Source: Candidatus Thiomargarita nelsonii
GTDB lineage: Bacteria > Pseudomonadota > Gammaproteobacteria > Beggiatoales > Beggiatoaceae
NCBI GenBank assembly: GCA_000785145.2
Contig: JSZA02000028.1
Location: 1-56,153 of the forward strand
DNA length: 56,153 bases
Reading direction: 5' to 3'
Under the pieces are notes generated by a model. It worked only from the letters and a program-made list of their open reading frames with translations, made no database searches and had not been told where the DNA came from. Made by a program: the position numbers and the translations under genes. Of the stretch, positions 41,901 to 49,360 are shown in pieces; positions within the stretch are counted from its first letter, which is position 1, and each line of letters begins with the position of its first letter.

Positions 41901-42843
41901 CATCGGAAATGGCAGAATTTAACGCACTTTCACAGCCGCCGATACCCCAACTGTTATTAACGACATCGGCGTATTTGCCAGCATAACGCATGGCATTACC
42001 CCAATTTGTACAACTCATAGAGCCGGATCGGATTGGCAGAATCGCAGCTTCCACGGCACTACCTGTGACACCCACACTGTTATTACCGGTTGCTCCCGCA
42101 ACGCCCGCAACAGCGGTACCATGATTATCATTAGCGGTAGCTGGATTGGGATCATTATCATTCCCCCCAAAATCCCAGCCTTGGTAATCGTCAATATAAC
42201 CATTACCATCGTCATCAACCCCGTTGGATTCTTTGCCACTGCCGGTTTCGCCCGGGTTAGACCAAATCGTCAAATCTTCATGGGTGGTCTCCACCGCGTC
42301 ATCAAACACGGCAATTACCGCGCCAGTGCCCTTTGAGATATCCCAACCTTCAGGGGCATCCACATCAGCGTCGCTAAGTCCGCCACCTTGGCCGGTATTA
42401 TGCAAATGCCACTGATCTCCGAATAACGGATCATTGGGGGTAAAGACTGTTTTTTCCGCAGCGGCAATAAAATTCGGTTCCGCCCACTCAATAGACGGCA
42501 GTGCAGCCACTGCCTGGGTGATTTCAAAAATCCTGCCTATATCTGTGATGTCTTCATCAATTGCAAATTGATACTCTCTGTCCGTAAAAGCCAGTTTGGA
42601 AATCAACGATAAGTCATGTGCCTGCAAGGCCGTCAGCACTTCATCCAAATCAGCTGTTTGAGCAATACGAACAATGATTTCAGGCACAACCCCCAGTTTG
42701 GCGCCCGTTTTAGGGTTTATCAATACCTGAGAAACAAAAGATATGGAGGGATCAATCTGTGCCAGATCAGACAAAATTTGGGAGGTATCCCCAAACTCGG
42801 TGATTTCAACCGCAACCAATTCACCCACGGAATGCTCTGTCAC
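38947..42843 (-). CDS. Large secreted subtilisin-like protease with repeat domains (main frame)
   Basis: The 1298-residue main frame is an S8 protease. The triad: Asp in VIAVFDDAVETTHEDL, His in NDNHGTAVAG, Ser in GGTSSATPLVAG; oxyanion Asn in FATGNSA. A beta-sandwich insert of about 150 residues (GWKRFTLSGFPAGTYTF...YFWVWVSSEYNADYMNFYLNG) lies between oxyanion Asn and catalytic Ser. Next come four Big/InlB-like repeats (GINCGTDC..NQGTSVTLTA..GWSGGGCSGTGSCTVTMNNDLTVTATF), then seven FG-GAP/VCBS-like repeats (DVVIDFG..GIW..MN.STWV.LHSLS..SMTTGDIDG). The signal peptide is upstream, separated by one in-frame TAA (42883-42885). Confidence 0.88.
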   Translation of the reverse strand: MTEHSVGELVAVEITEFGDTSQILSDLAQIDPSISFVSQVLINPKTGAKLGVVPEIIVRIAQTADLDEVLTALQAHDLSLISKLAFTDREYQFAIDEDITDIGRIFEITQAVAALPSIEWAEPNFIAAAEKTVFTPNDPLFGDQWHLHNTGQGGGLSDADVDAPEGWDISKGTGAVIAVFDDAVETTHEDLTIWSNPGETGSGKESNGVDDDGNGYIDDYQGWDFGGNDNDPNPATANDNHGTAVAGVAGATGNNSVGVTGSAVEAAILPIRSGSMSCTNWGNAMRYAGKYADVVNNSWGIGGCESALNSAISDVVNGNIPGARRGTKGTPVLFATGNSASGWKRFTLSGFPAGTYTFSWQFLKDWSISQGYDTIWLDNITWPGGDTTDFESDSVGSVPSGFTSYGDAQWAVVSDGAHAWNASGKSVKAATIGDSQQSVLEINKAVGAGTLYFWVWVSSEYNADYMNFYLNGTHYFQSAPGQYGVHQNSVGYPASNSDTIAIGASHDGLGNLEQRSAYSQFGPEVDVVAPSNGGASGITTTDRTGSVGYANGNYTSDFGGTSSATPLVAGIVANIITHAPTLTAAEIRDILHQGSDQIGPYAYPGGRNDYYGYGRVNLEKALQAATTNSTLSVTKSGSGSGQVTSSPAGINCGTDCDEAYNQGTSVTLTATPVSGSTFTGWSGGGCSGTGSCTVTMNNDLTVTATFQLVQRTLTINKSGTGSGTVTSSPPGINCGTDCSHDYNQGTSVTLTAQADSGSTFTGWSGGGCSGTGSCTVTMNNDLTVTATFLLVPPVQKTLTINKSGTGSGTVTSSPPGINCGTDCSHDYNQGTSVTLTATSDSGSSFTGWSGGGCSGTGSCTVTMNNDLTVTATFLLVAPDQKTLTINKSGTGSGTVTSSPSGINCGTDCTEDYTAGTSVLLTATPASGSVFVDWTNCPAPSGSTCTVLMSQDQQLTAKFEPINSDIRANDVVIDFGSQYGIWAWMNNNSWADIHSLSPMSMVVGDIDASGQDDIIIDFGSPNGIWVLMNGSTWVKLHSLSAESMTTGHIDAGGMADVVIDFGSQYGIWVLMNGSTWVSLHSLSPESMTTGDIDGGGLADVIIDFGSDGIWVWMNNSTWVQLHSLSPESMTTGDIDGGGLADVIIDFGSDGIWVWMNNSTWVSLHSLSANSMTTGDIDGNGQADVIIDFGEPIGIWIWLNNHSWVKLHSLSPDSMTTGYLDNNAQADVVIDFGSPFGIWLRMNNSSWVKLHSISPESMVTGNIDGLPSLSHTDITTQEGPAELDNAESLPKAETMSLPTE

Positions 42844-42882
42844 AACCTTAAGTTGACTACCGAACTGGCTTTGAATGAAGTT

Positions 42883-43158
42883 TTACAATGCCGCTGGTGA
42901 AGTGATTTTACTGTCACTAACGAGCAGATAAGTGTTCTCTAGTCTGAGAAAAGACGCTTTTTTGCCCGTGTTTAGGATATAATAATCCCCGTTATCAACC
43001 ACCGATGCCTTATTGATTGTGCTTGGCACGGTTGTGACCAAGGGTTCACTTAAATCTGCAACGATTTCTCCGAGATCAGTTAGATCAGCAAAAGCCTTTC
43101 CTGATAAAGATAACAGGAAAAAAATGACCAACGAAGCCCACAATTTAAGGTAGTTCAT
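42883..43158 (-). CDS. N-terminal fragment of the large subtilase (signal peptide and pro-region start)
   Basis: 91 codons: signal peptide (LWASLVIFFLLSLSGKAFA) and the start of a propeptide (NKASVVDNGDYYILNTGKKASFLRLENTYLLV). After TAA the same frame continues NFIQSQFGSQLKV and enters the protease ORF, so one CAA-to-TAA type change would account for the split. Unless read through, the protease lacks export. Confidence 0.75.
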   Translation of the reverse strand: MNYLKLWASLVIFFLLSLSGKAFADLTDLGEIVADLSEPLVTTVPSTINKASVVDNGDYYILNTGKKASFLRLENTYLLVSDSKITSPAAL

Positions 43159-43955
43159 AGTTGCTCCTTGTATAGTATGTAGATAACAAATTCTAAAAGC
43201 GTTGTTTAACTTACAGTTAAAGGGCTAAATATCAGCCCAGACGTTTGCCCGTAATTATTAATTAGTTGCCCGGGTATGCAACAGTGGGATGTGCTAGTAC
43301 GCTGTCATATATGTTATTTGGGGTTGGAGTACAAAGCTTTAGCTTTGTCAGACAGTACAAAGCTAAAGCTTTGTACTCCAAAAAAACAAATTGACAGTGT
43401 ACTAGTCCCTTTGGTTTTTCAGCCTTAGTTTTCCTCCATAAGTTTTTGGGGTTGGAGTACAAAGCTTTAGCTTTGTCAGACAGTACAAAGCTAAAGCTTT
43501 GTACTCCAAAAAAACAAATTGACAGTGTACTAGTCCCTTTGGTTTTTCAGCCTTAGTTTTCCTCCTATTAGGTTTTAAAAAAAAAATTTACAAATTGACC
43601 TAAAAATAGCAAAAATCGTTTTAACATTTTGAATTTTAATGGATTTTAAAGATTCAAAATATTATTTGATGACAGGTTTAATATTGCTTATTACTAGAGG
43701 CTCAATGTTGACAGTATTACTAGACGAACAAATTTCCAATTTTTGCCATTTTTTTTTTGCGCTATTTCTGCAATGCGGCTTTTATTTATATATCTAACAA
43801 GAAAACTACAGGGATTTTTTTTTAGCAGGGATTTGTATGGGGAGTCAACGGATTGTATTTAGGTATTCAGTGTAAGCATAGTCTGTCCGTTAAGACTTGA
43901 ATTATTTAATAGAGTATTGTAAAATTTTATTGTGTTAACCAACCGAGTAAACATA
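43159..43955. other. Repeat-rich intergenic region
   Basis: No gene was found. The first 400 bp hold the MITE at 43294-43405 and its tandem duplicate. The remainder (43567-43955) is AT-rich with no clear ORF. Confidence 0.55.
43294..43566. repeat. 'CTAGTAC' MITE, cargo D, partly duplicated in tandem
   Basis: The first copy 43294-43405 (112 bp, ends CTAGTACGCTGTCA / TTGACAGTGTACTAG). A block from GGGGTTGGAGTAC (43320) through the MITE end and the flank CCCTTTGGTTTTTCAGCC..TTTTCCTCC is repeated 128 bp later (43448-43566). Confidence 0.8.
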
Positions 43956-44186
43956 ATGGATAATGAAGATGACAATGAAAAAAACTATTGGCATCAGATT
44001 TTAGGTAGACTGTTTGAGTTTTTATTAGTCCCCGTAGGGATAAGCGTTTTTACCGATGTTAAGGTAGTCAAAAAACTACCCTAAGCGGATGTCATATTAT
44101 TAAGACTCGATTCGGAAAATTGGACTAAAGAACAACTGGAGCGATTACCCGATGGAATTAGAGATAGCGCAACGAAGTACATTTAA
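43956..44186 (+). pseudogene. Remnant of a small nuclease-like hypothetical gene
   Basis: MDNEDDNEKNYWHQILGRLFEFLLVPVGISVFTDVKVVKKLP, an in-frame TAA (44082-44084), then ADVILLRLDSENWTKEQLERLPDGIRDS and a stop. It resembles the N-terminus of larger accessory proteins found beside Rpn/Uma2 genes; the remainder is missing. Confidence 0.5.
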
Positions 44187-44244
44187 TTCAAAGATTTCTC
44201 CCGATGGTCGAAATGACAAGAAAAAAAATGTCCTGTACTGAGAT

Positions 44245-44332
44245 GTTATATATAGAGCCTTTCAAAAAGTCTTCAATATTCAACAAAACTTCTTCGTAAG
44301 AATTTCCTTGAGTATAGCAACCTTGTAAGGCG
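44245..44332 (-). pseudogene. HicB-like antitoxin fragment
   Basis: ALQGCYTQGNSYEEVLLNIEDFLKG is the substrate-like core of HicB. The upstream part is replaced by a hairpin A repeat (44328-44395), and no HicA gene is adjacent. Confidence 0.5.
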
Positions 44333-44585
44333 GGCAACCATAAAGGATTGCCCCTACAAACCGTGATTTTTCGTAGGGGCGGTTGCCCGATACGATATGG
44401 CATCGGTGTTGGAGTACAAAGCTTTAGCTTTGTAATTTTTGCAATATTACAAAGCTAAAGCTTTGTACTCCAAAAAACTTTAGCCACTCTAAATTGCTCG
44501 TCAATTTGGGATTTGAGCCTTTTTTATATATCTAACAAGAAAACGACAGGGATTTTTGGTAGGGGCAATCCCTTGTGGTTGCCCC
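44328..44585. repeat. Cluster of hairpin A and D repeats
   Basis: An inverted pair of unit A (44328-44395, ending CGATATGGCAT, a diverged MITE end), the TTGGAGTACAAAGC double palindrome (44408-44474), and one arm of unit A (44559-44585) directly at the stop of the HEPN-like gene. Confidence 0.6.
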
Positions 44586-44588
44586 CCC

Positions 44589-45008
44589 TTATTTAGATTC
44601 TTCCAGTTTCTCTTCCACTGCTTTTACCAGTCTCTTGAAAAAATTTGCATAGTCAGACATTCTACCTAAAACTTGTTGATAACCCTCTTCGTCATACCGA
44701 TGACTGAGAGTATTTCTATCATTGACTGCTTGTATCCAAAATAAATAATCGTCTTCATTGAGATAGCCAGCATTATAATAAGCTTTGATCGCTTGCTTTG
44801 GTGTTTTGGTGTCCACCCCTTCATGTTTGAGGAGAAATGCTTTAATTAACTTCCAGCTTTGATCCGTGACAATTTCAATTTTTTGCACCAAACCATTTTC
44901 CAAACCATCAATCAGACGCAAATCCAACACCCCTTGCAATGCCTTATAATCAACATTTGCTAAATAGTCAAAACCTTCCAACGCTTGTTTAAAAACTTTT
45001 AGTTCCAT
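44589..45008 (-). CDS. HI0074-type HEPN protein (nucleotidyltransferase partner)
   Basis: 139 residues, all helical. LEGFDYLANVDYKALQGVLDLRLIDGLENGL begins the four-helix HEPN bundle, and AVNDRNTLSHRYDE carries the R-N-x-x-S-H variant of the HEPN motif. The family is the substrate-binding or toxin half of HI0073/HI0074-type pairs. It starts inside the end of the nucleotidyltransferase gene (10-nt overlap). Confidence 0.78.
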   Translation of the reverse strand: MELKVFKQALEGFDYLANVDYKALQGVLDLRLIDGLENGLVQKIEIVTDQSWKLIKAFLLKHEGVDTKTPKQAIKAYYNAGYLNEDDYLFWIQAVNDRNTLSHRYDEEGYQQVLGRMSDYANFFKRLVKAVEEKLEESK

Positions 45009-45298
45009 GGGATAATTTTCTTAAGGGCTTGCTGTTTGAAAGGTTCGGAAACATTTGAAAAATAAACTAAGTCAACCTGATAAGGGACAAAAGACTCTTC
45101 TATGATTTCCTGTCAATTTGAAAGGATTGTATCATTCAATGGTTCTTGAGGCCAAATACCAATATCAATATCTGCCGCAAAACCGGCAGAACCATTTGCC
45201 CTAGAACCAAACAAAAAAAATCGGCTACCCGTTGGCAATTGCTTTCTGAGTAATTTTTTTAAATAAGTTTCACTGCTTTGATAAAGTACTTTGCTCAT
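44999..45298 (-). pseudogene. HI0073-type nucleotidyltransferase with in-frame TGA
   Basis: The first part (45113-45298) has FLFGSRANGSAGFAADIDIGIWP, the GSx-DxD motif. After TGA at 45113-45115 the same frame continues QEIIEESFVPYQVDLVYFSNVSEPFKQQALKKIIPWN to TAA at 44999, with the third acidic residue in VDLV. A single nonsense change separates them; without it the partner of 44589-45008 is complete. Confidence 0.7.
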
Positions 45299-45372
45299 AA
45301 TTAGTCGTACATGGCATTCGTTCAGCGGGGCTCGACTATATCATAAGTACTGAACCATGAATTATCGGAGAT

Positions 45373-45520
45373 ATTGGAGTCCAAAGCGGCAGCGTAAGGA
45401 CGTGGGTTTCCAAAGCTAAAGCTTTGGACTCCAAAATACCTAAAAATTCTTGGGAAGGTACTTAGTATTTAATAGTAATGCCAAATTATTTTTGTCGTCC
45501 AAGATAAATCTTGGACTCCT
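45373..45520. repeat. Hairpins D/E
   Basis: TTGGAGTCCAAAGC...AAAGCTAAAGCTTTGGACTCCAA (45373-45433) and a GTCCAAGATAAATCTTGGAC hairpin at about 45498-45517 close to the Uma2 gene's stop. Confidence 0.6.
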
Positions 45521-45526
45521 TTTACC

Positions 45527-46018
45527 TTAACTAAAAATGTCAGACACTTTAATCGACACATCAGGCAACAATGTCGGTGAAATACTTTCCTGGTTTTCGG
45601 GGAACAGAATTTGCCGATAGCCTTTGGGACTAGGATTTCGATAAATTTCCACCTGCTTGTTTGGCACGTTGATGAGCCACACTTCCGGGATCCCCTGACG
45701 TGCATAGAGCGGAATTTTTGTTTTTTTCTCATAATTTAATGAAGCGACTTCAACCAACAAAAACACATCTTTGGCGGTTGGGTTTGCTGTTTCATAAAAA
45801 TCATCGCTTGGACGCAAGAGAGCCAAGTCAGGTTCGGGTTCAGAATGATCATCAAGTACAATCGGGTTTTGCATATCAACCAATGCCAAATCACCAACGA
45901 TTTGAGAAAACTGACGATTCAATCTTCTGGTTTTACTGGAATGATCGGGGCCAATTGGTGCCATTGCTATCAATTCTCCGTCTATTAGTTCTATCTGCTC
46001 ATCTTCATCAAAAATACC
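45527..46018 (-). pseudogene. Uma2-family (DUF820) nuclease-like gene, N-terminally truncated
   Basis: The PD-(D/E)xK-like core is present: EPDLALL, DVFLLVEVASLNYEKKTKIPLYARQGIPEVWLINV (D..E.S...K). The expected beginning GIFDEDEQIELIDGELIAM is encoded upstream of the first Met (45973), but the frame hits TAA before any usual start, so a short N-terminal piece and the promoter are missing. Uma2 genes are common, mobile and of uncertain function. It may still start internally at 45973. Confidence 0.7.
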
Positions 46019-46057
46019 CGTTTAAATAGAGCGCTCCGTGTGGAAACGAGAAAAAAA

Positions 46058-47311
46058 TTAATCACTCACCCGAACTTTCAACCCCTCTATCGCATTAGGT
46101 AATTGAGTAACGATCACCTGATCGCCTATTTGTAATTTTGGACTGCGAACTAAAATTTGTGAATTTCCTGAAGCTAAAACCTGCTCACCAAGTCTCTCAA
46201 TCGTCACACCCCTCATCCGCCCATCAACGAGCTTGTAAATGTGGTTTATCCCATAAACCGCTTCAAACGGTAGTGCAACGACATCGCTTTGTTTAGGTAA
46301 ACTTAAAAAAAGGCTGAGAAATTCTCCTAATCGCAACAACTTCCCCCCCCTCATCACACCAAATAAACCATCAATGCCACCACTATCGGGATTGATTTGT
46401 CCAGAAACCCTCTTGAGTTGTAAAAACACCGACTTTTTATTGACCAGCGCGTTTGCTTGTAACTGATGCCCCGCTGCTAAAGCATCTAGCACTGAATCTT
46501 GATAACGACTCGGAATTTGTGCCCGTACCTCTAAAGCCGTGTTGTCATACACTGACAGTAGAGCATCTCCACTACGCACCCGATCTCCAGGCGCAACAAA
46601 AACTTTAGCAATAATACCACTAAAGGGTGCTATTATTTTAGTACGTGCCAATTCTAAGCGACTTAGATCGCGCTGTGCCACAGTGCGTACACGTTTTGCT
46701 TTTAATTGTGCCAAACGAGACTTATGGTTTTTTATCTCCAAACGCCGACTAATGATTTGCAACATTTGTCGTTCTACCGCCTGTTGCGCCTCATCTAAGG
46801 CAGATTGGGAACTCAGTTTTCGTTTTTTAAGTTGACGTAGGCGTTCAACTGAAGTTTGCATTAAATTCAGCAAACTTTCTTCATGGGTGAGGGCACTGAT
46901 ATTATTGGCATGGCGTTGCTTTTCAATCACAATTTGTGCCTCAATATCTACGATATCAGCTTCACGTTGTTTCAAATTAAAAATGCTATCCTTGTCCTCT
47001 AAACTGATTAATCTCTCCCCTTTTTTGACGGTTTCTCCTTCAAGAACAGGCACTTTTATTACTTTGGCATTGATATTGAGTGACTGTGTTGGAGCGCGTA
47101 ATGTCGCCGTTCTGGGAGATTCGACTCGTCCATATAAAGTTAAAGTCGGTGATAATACACTCGGTTTTATGGAGACGACTGACACAACCCAAACTTGCTC
47201 TTCAATTTTAATGGGATCATTTTTTGCTTTAGTTTTTTTCATGTACCAAAAGCCCCCAAAGCCAATTGCTAAAATCAGTAGGGGTATAAGTAATCTTATG
47301 ATTTTTTTCAT
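46058..47311 (-). CDS. RND efflux periplasmic adaptor (HlyD/AcrA family)
   Basis: 417 residues. An N-terminal membrane anchor (LLIPLLILAIGFGGFWYM) precedes a lipoyl half-motif (NAKVIKVPVLEGETVKKGERLISLED), a long coiled-coil hairpin (about 110-210) and the second lipoyl half (AKVFVAPGDRVRSGDALLSVYD). A beta-barrel and membrane-proximal domain follow. The family links an inner-membrane RND or ABC pump to TolC. No pump gene follows downstream (a truncated Uma2 gene lies there), so it is an orphan here. Confidence 0.87.
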   Translation of the reverse strand: MKKIIRLLIPLLILAIGFGGFWYMKKTKAKNDPIKIEEQVWVVSVVSIKPSVLSPTLTLYGRVESPRTATLRAPTQSLNINAKVIKVPVLEGETVKKGERLISLEDKDSIFNLKQREADIVDIEAQIVIEKQRHANNISALTHEESLLNLMQTSVERLRQLKKRKLSSQSALDEAQQAVERQMLQIISRRLEIKNHKSRLAQLKAKRVRTVAQRDLSRLELARTKIIAPFSGIIAKVFVAPGDRVRSGDALLSVYDNTALEVRAQIPSRYQDSVLDALAAGHQLQANALVNKKSVFLQLKRVSGQINPDSGGIDGLFGVMRGGKLLRLGEFLSLFLSLPKQSDVVALPFEAVYGINHIYKLVDGRMRGVTIERLGEQVLASGNSQILVRSPKLQIGDQVIVTQLPNAIEGLKVRVSD

Positions 47312-47356
47312 GATTAAGATATAATAATAATTTCAGTCCGTTGTAGGGAACAAATT

Positions 47357-47884
47357 GTGAGAACTCAAACATTCAGGCAAACAGTGGCCGTTTTTTCCAA
47401 GAGTTATCTGCCACTCAATCAAATCAATATCAAGCGAGCCGTTATTCTCCTTGTCACCGGGAAAGCAGAGCCGTTAGATTTAGGAAACGGTGTCAAAGGG
47501 ATACCAATGCACTCCCCAACAATGGTACTCCTGGTGCCACAATATATTCGTTTGACGGTTAATCATCAGGAGAGATCGTGGCGAGTGCCCGCTGTGACTC
47601 GGCGGGAGGTTTTACGACGTGATAAGCATGCCTGTCAATATTGTGGCAGCACCAAACATTTGACCCTTGATCATGTTATTCCCGTTTCAAAAGGGGGAAA
47701 ACATACATGGGATAACATCGTGACGGCTTGTGAGAGGTGCAATAATCGTAAAAGTAATCATAGCCCACAGCAAATAGGTATGACATTACGCACCACGCCG
47801 AAAGCACCGCTACATCCCATCGTTGCTTTTGCAGAGCAATTTTGGCGTGGGCATAAAGTACAGAGTGGAAATTTGGATAATTAA
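47357..47884 (+). CDS. HNH endonuclease
   Basis: 175 residues. The HNH core is CQYCGSTKHLTLDHVIPVSKGGKHTWDNIVTACERCNNRKSN: two CxxC zinc pairs, the D-H of the active site, and N-N. The N-terminal VFSKSYLPLNQINIKRAVILLVTGKAEPL is a feature of a widely conserved small HNH family, not of intron or phage enzymes. The DNA target is unknown. Divergent from the efflux adaptor by 45 bp, so they share a control region. Confidence 0.85.
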   Translation: MRTQTFRQTVAVFSKSYLPLNQINIKRAVILLVTGKAEPLDLGNGVKGIPMHSPTMVLLVPQYIRLTVNHQERSWRVPAVTRREVLRRDKHACQYCGSTKHLTLDHVIPVSKGGKHTWDNIVTACERCNNRKSNHSPQQIGMTLRTTPKAPLHPIVAFAEQFWRGHKVQSGNLDN

Positions 47885-47916
47885 TATGACCGTTTTCGCT
47901 CAGTGGGGAAAAAGCT

Positions 47917-48708
47917 TTACAAACGACAGTTTGGATTTTTCCCTTTTGCCGTCGCTTGTCGATAGAATGCCATGGCACGCCCCATTGCTCGTTTTAAACG
48001 AGTAATGCGGGAGTGATGTGAAGGGTGCGTAGACAAAAATTCTGGCCCTTGTTTGCCATTAGCCCGCCCCATATTTTGCCACAATTTGACACTTTCTCTC
48101 GGATCAAATCCCGCTTTAGCCATTAAATACAACCCCATCTCATCCGCTTCACTTTCATGTAAGCGACTATAGGGTAAGAGAATGCCCAGTTGTGCCCCCA
48201 CTCCCAACACCGCCATCCACATTTTAGCTTTTTTTGATCGCGGCTTGCTCAGTGCATGCGCCAAAACTATGCCCGTTTGCAAAAGAAACTGTTGAGAAGC
48301 CCGTTCATTACTATGCCTAGCAAGAACATGGGCGATTTCATGTCCAATGACGGCTGCTAATTGATGTTGATTTGTTGCAATTTTTAACAGTCCCGTATGT
48401 ACACCAATCTTACCGCCCGGTAAAGCAAAAGCATTAGCAGAGTCATCACGAAAGACGACAATTTCCCATTGTTTAGGACTATTGCTCACTTGGAGAATGG
48501 GATTGGCAATACAGCTCACATAGCGATTATTAGCACTAGAGTTGGCTTCTCTCGGTGTTTTCTGCTTCATGTTTTGAAAGGCTTGAATGCCCATGGCTTC
48601 CATGTTACTCGCTGGCATCATAATCAATTGTTTTCGTCCTAAAGGGGAAGTAGCGCAACTTATTAAGATTAATAGTGTTATTCCGCTTATTAGGAATGTT
48701 TTTAACAT
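47917..48708 (-). CDS. M48-family metalloprotease lipoprotein
   Basis: 263 residues with a lipobox (ISGITLLILISC, Cys18), the zinc motif HEIAH in AAVIGHEIAHVLARHSNERAS, and the third ligand in ESEADEMGLYLMAKAGFDP. The layout matches LoiP/YcaL, outer-membrane-anchored proteases that trim misfolded envelope proteins. Intact. Confidence 0.9.
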   Translation of the reverse strand: MLKTFLISGITLLILISCATSPLGRKQLIMMPASNMEAMGIQAFQNMKQKTPREANSSANNRYVSCIANPILQVSNSPKQWEIVVFRDDSANAFALPGGKIGVHTGLLKIATNQHQLAAVIGHEIAHVLARHSNERASQQFLLQTGIVLAHALSKPRSKKAKMWMAVLGVGAQLGILLPYSRLHESEADEMGLYLMAKAGFDPRESVKLWQNMGRANGKQGPEFLSTHPSHHSRITRLKRAMGRAMAFYRQATAKGKNPNCRL

Positions 48709-48724
48709 TATTATTCTCCTTGAA

Positions 48725-48752
48725 GACGTCCAAGATAAATCTTGGACTCCGA
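48725..48752. repeat. Hairpin E
   Basis: GACGTCCAAGATAAATCTTG-GACTCC between the M48 and DUF2058 genes. Confidence 0.6.
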
Positions 48753-48766
48753 AAAACGGAAATATA

Positions 48767-49330
48767 TTACCACATCAAATCATCCGGTACAGGGTAATCT
48801 GCATAAATTTGTTCATCTACATCACTCGCTTTTTCTTCATTTTGGTTGAGATAAACAACCACTTGGGGCAGACGAGCAAGGATTTTCTCTGCAATAGGAA
48901 CAGGCACGATATAGTGAGAATCATCCAAAACCGTGATTGCCAAATCACCATTGCTAAGTTGATTTTGTTGTTTGGCATTGACAAATATTTTCTTAACAAT
49001 TTTGCCTTCTAAAAAGTGATAAGCAATATCCGCCTTAAGATCATTGACTTGATGACGTTGAATCAGATCTGATATTTGAGCCAGTAAGGCTTTTTGCAGG
49101 CGCTCTGCTTCTTTTTGTTGATTCAATTTCTTTGCCTGTGCAATTTCTTCTTCCCGCGCCTTAGCTGCCACATAAGCAGCGGATTCTGTATCAACAGATT
49201 CTGTTTTTCCTCGTTTTTTCTTTTTTCGTTTCTGCTGCTGGTGATATTTTGATTTAGCTTGTTTTTCGACTTGTTTTGCATCTGTTTTAGAAACAAGCCC
49301 TGTTTTTAACAGTTGATCTCGTAAAGACAT
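48767..49330 (-). CDS. yaiL: DUF2058 (YaiL-like) protein
   Basis: 187 residues, starting MSLRDQLLKTGLVSKTDAKQVEKQAKSKYHQQQKRKKKKRG. This basic N-terminus is the DUF2058 signature, seen in the nucleoid/polysome-associated YaiL of gammaproteobacteria. The C-terminal half (IAYHFLEGKIVKKIFVNAKQQNQLSNGDLAITVLDDSHYIVPVPIAEKI) is typical. The role is unknown. Confidence 0.85.
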   Translation of the reverse strand: MSLRDQLLKTGLVSKTDAKQVEKQAKSKYHQQQKRKKKKRGKTESVDTESAAYVAAKAREEEIAQAKKLNQQKEAERLQKALLAQISDLIQRHQVNDLKADIAYHFLEGKIVKKIFVNAKQQNQLSNGDLAITVLDDSHYIVPVPIAEKILARLPQVVVYLNQNEEKASDVDEQIYADYPVPDDLMW

Positions 49331-49360
49331 AAATCATTAACCTCTTGTTATTTTGGGCTC

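Noticed and set aside
41256..42900. Plus-strand ORFs opposite the subtilase
   Set aside because: They have no recognisable motif and follow the codon periodicity of the protease on the other strand.
42883..45115. In-frame TAA and TGA as evidence for an alternative genetic code
   Set aside because: The core genes (nrdA, nrdB, accD, ampD, aguB) use both as ordinary stops without internal ones; the interruptions lie in accessory genes and involve different stops.
46058..47311. Complete efflux operon
   Set aside because: Only the adaptor is present; the downstream neighbour is a truncated Uma2 gene and the upstream one a divergent HNH gene.
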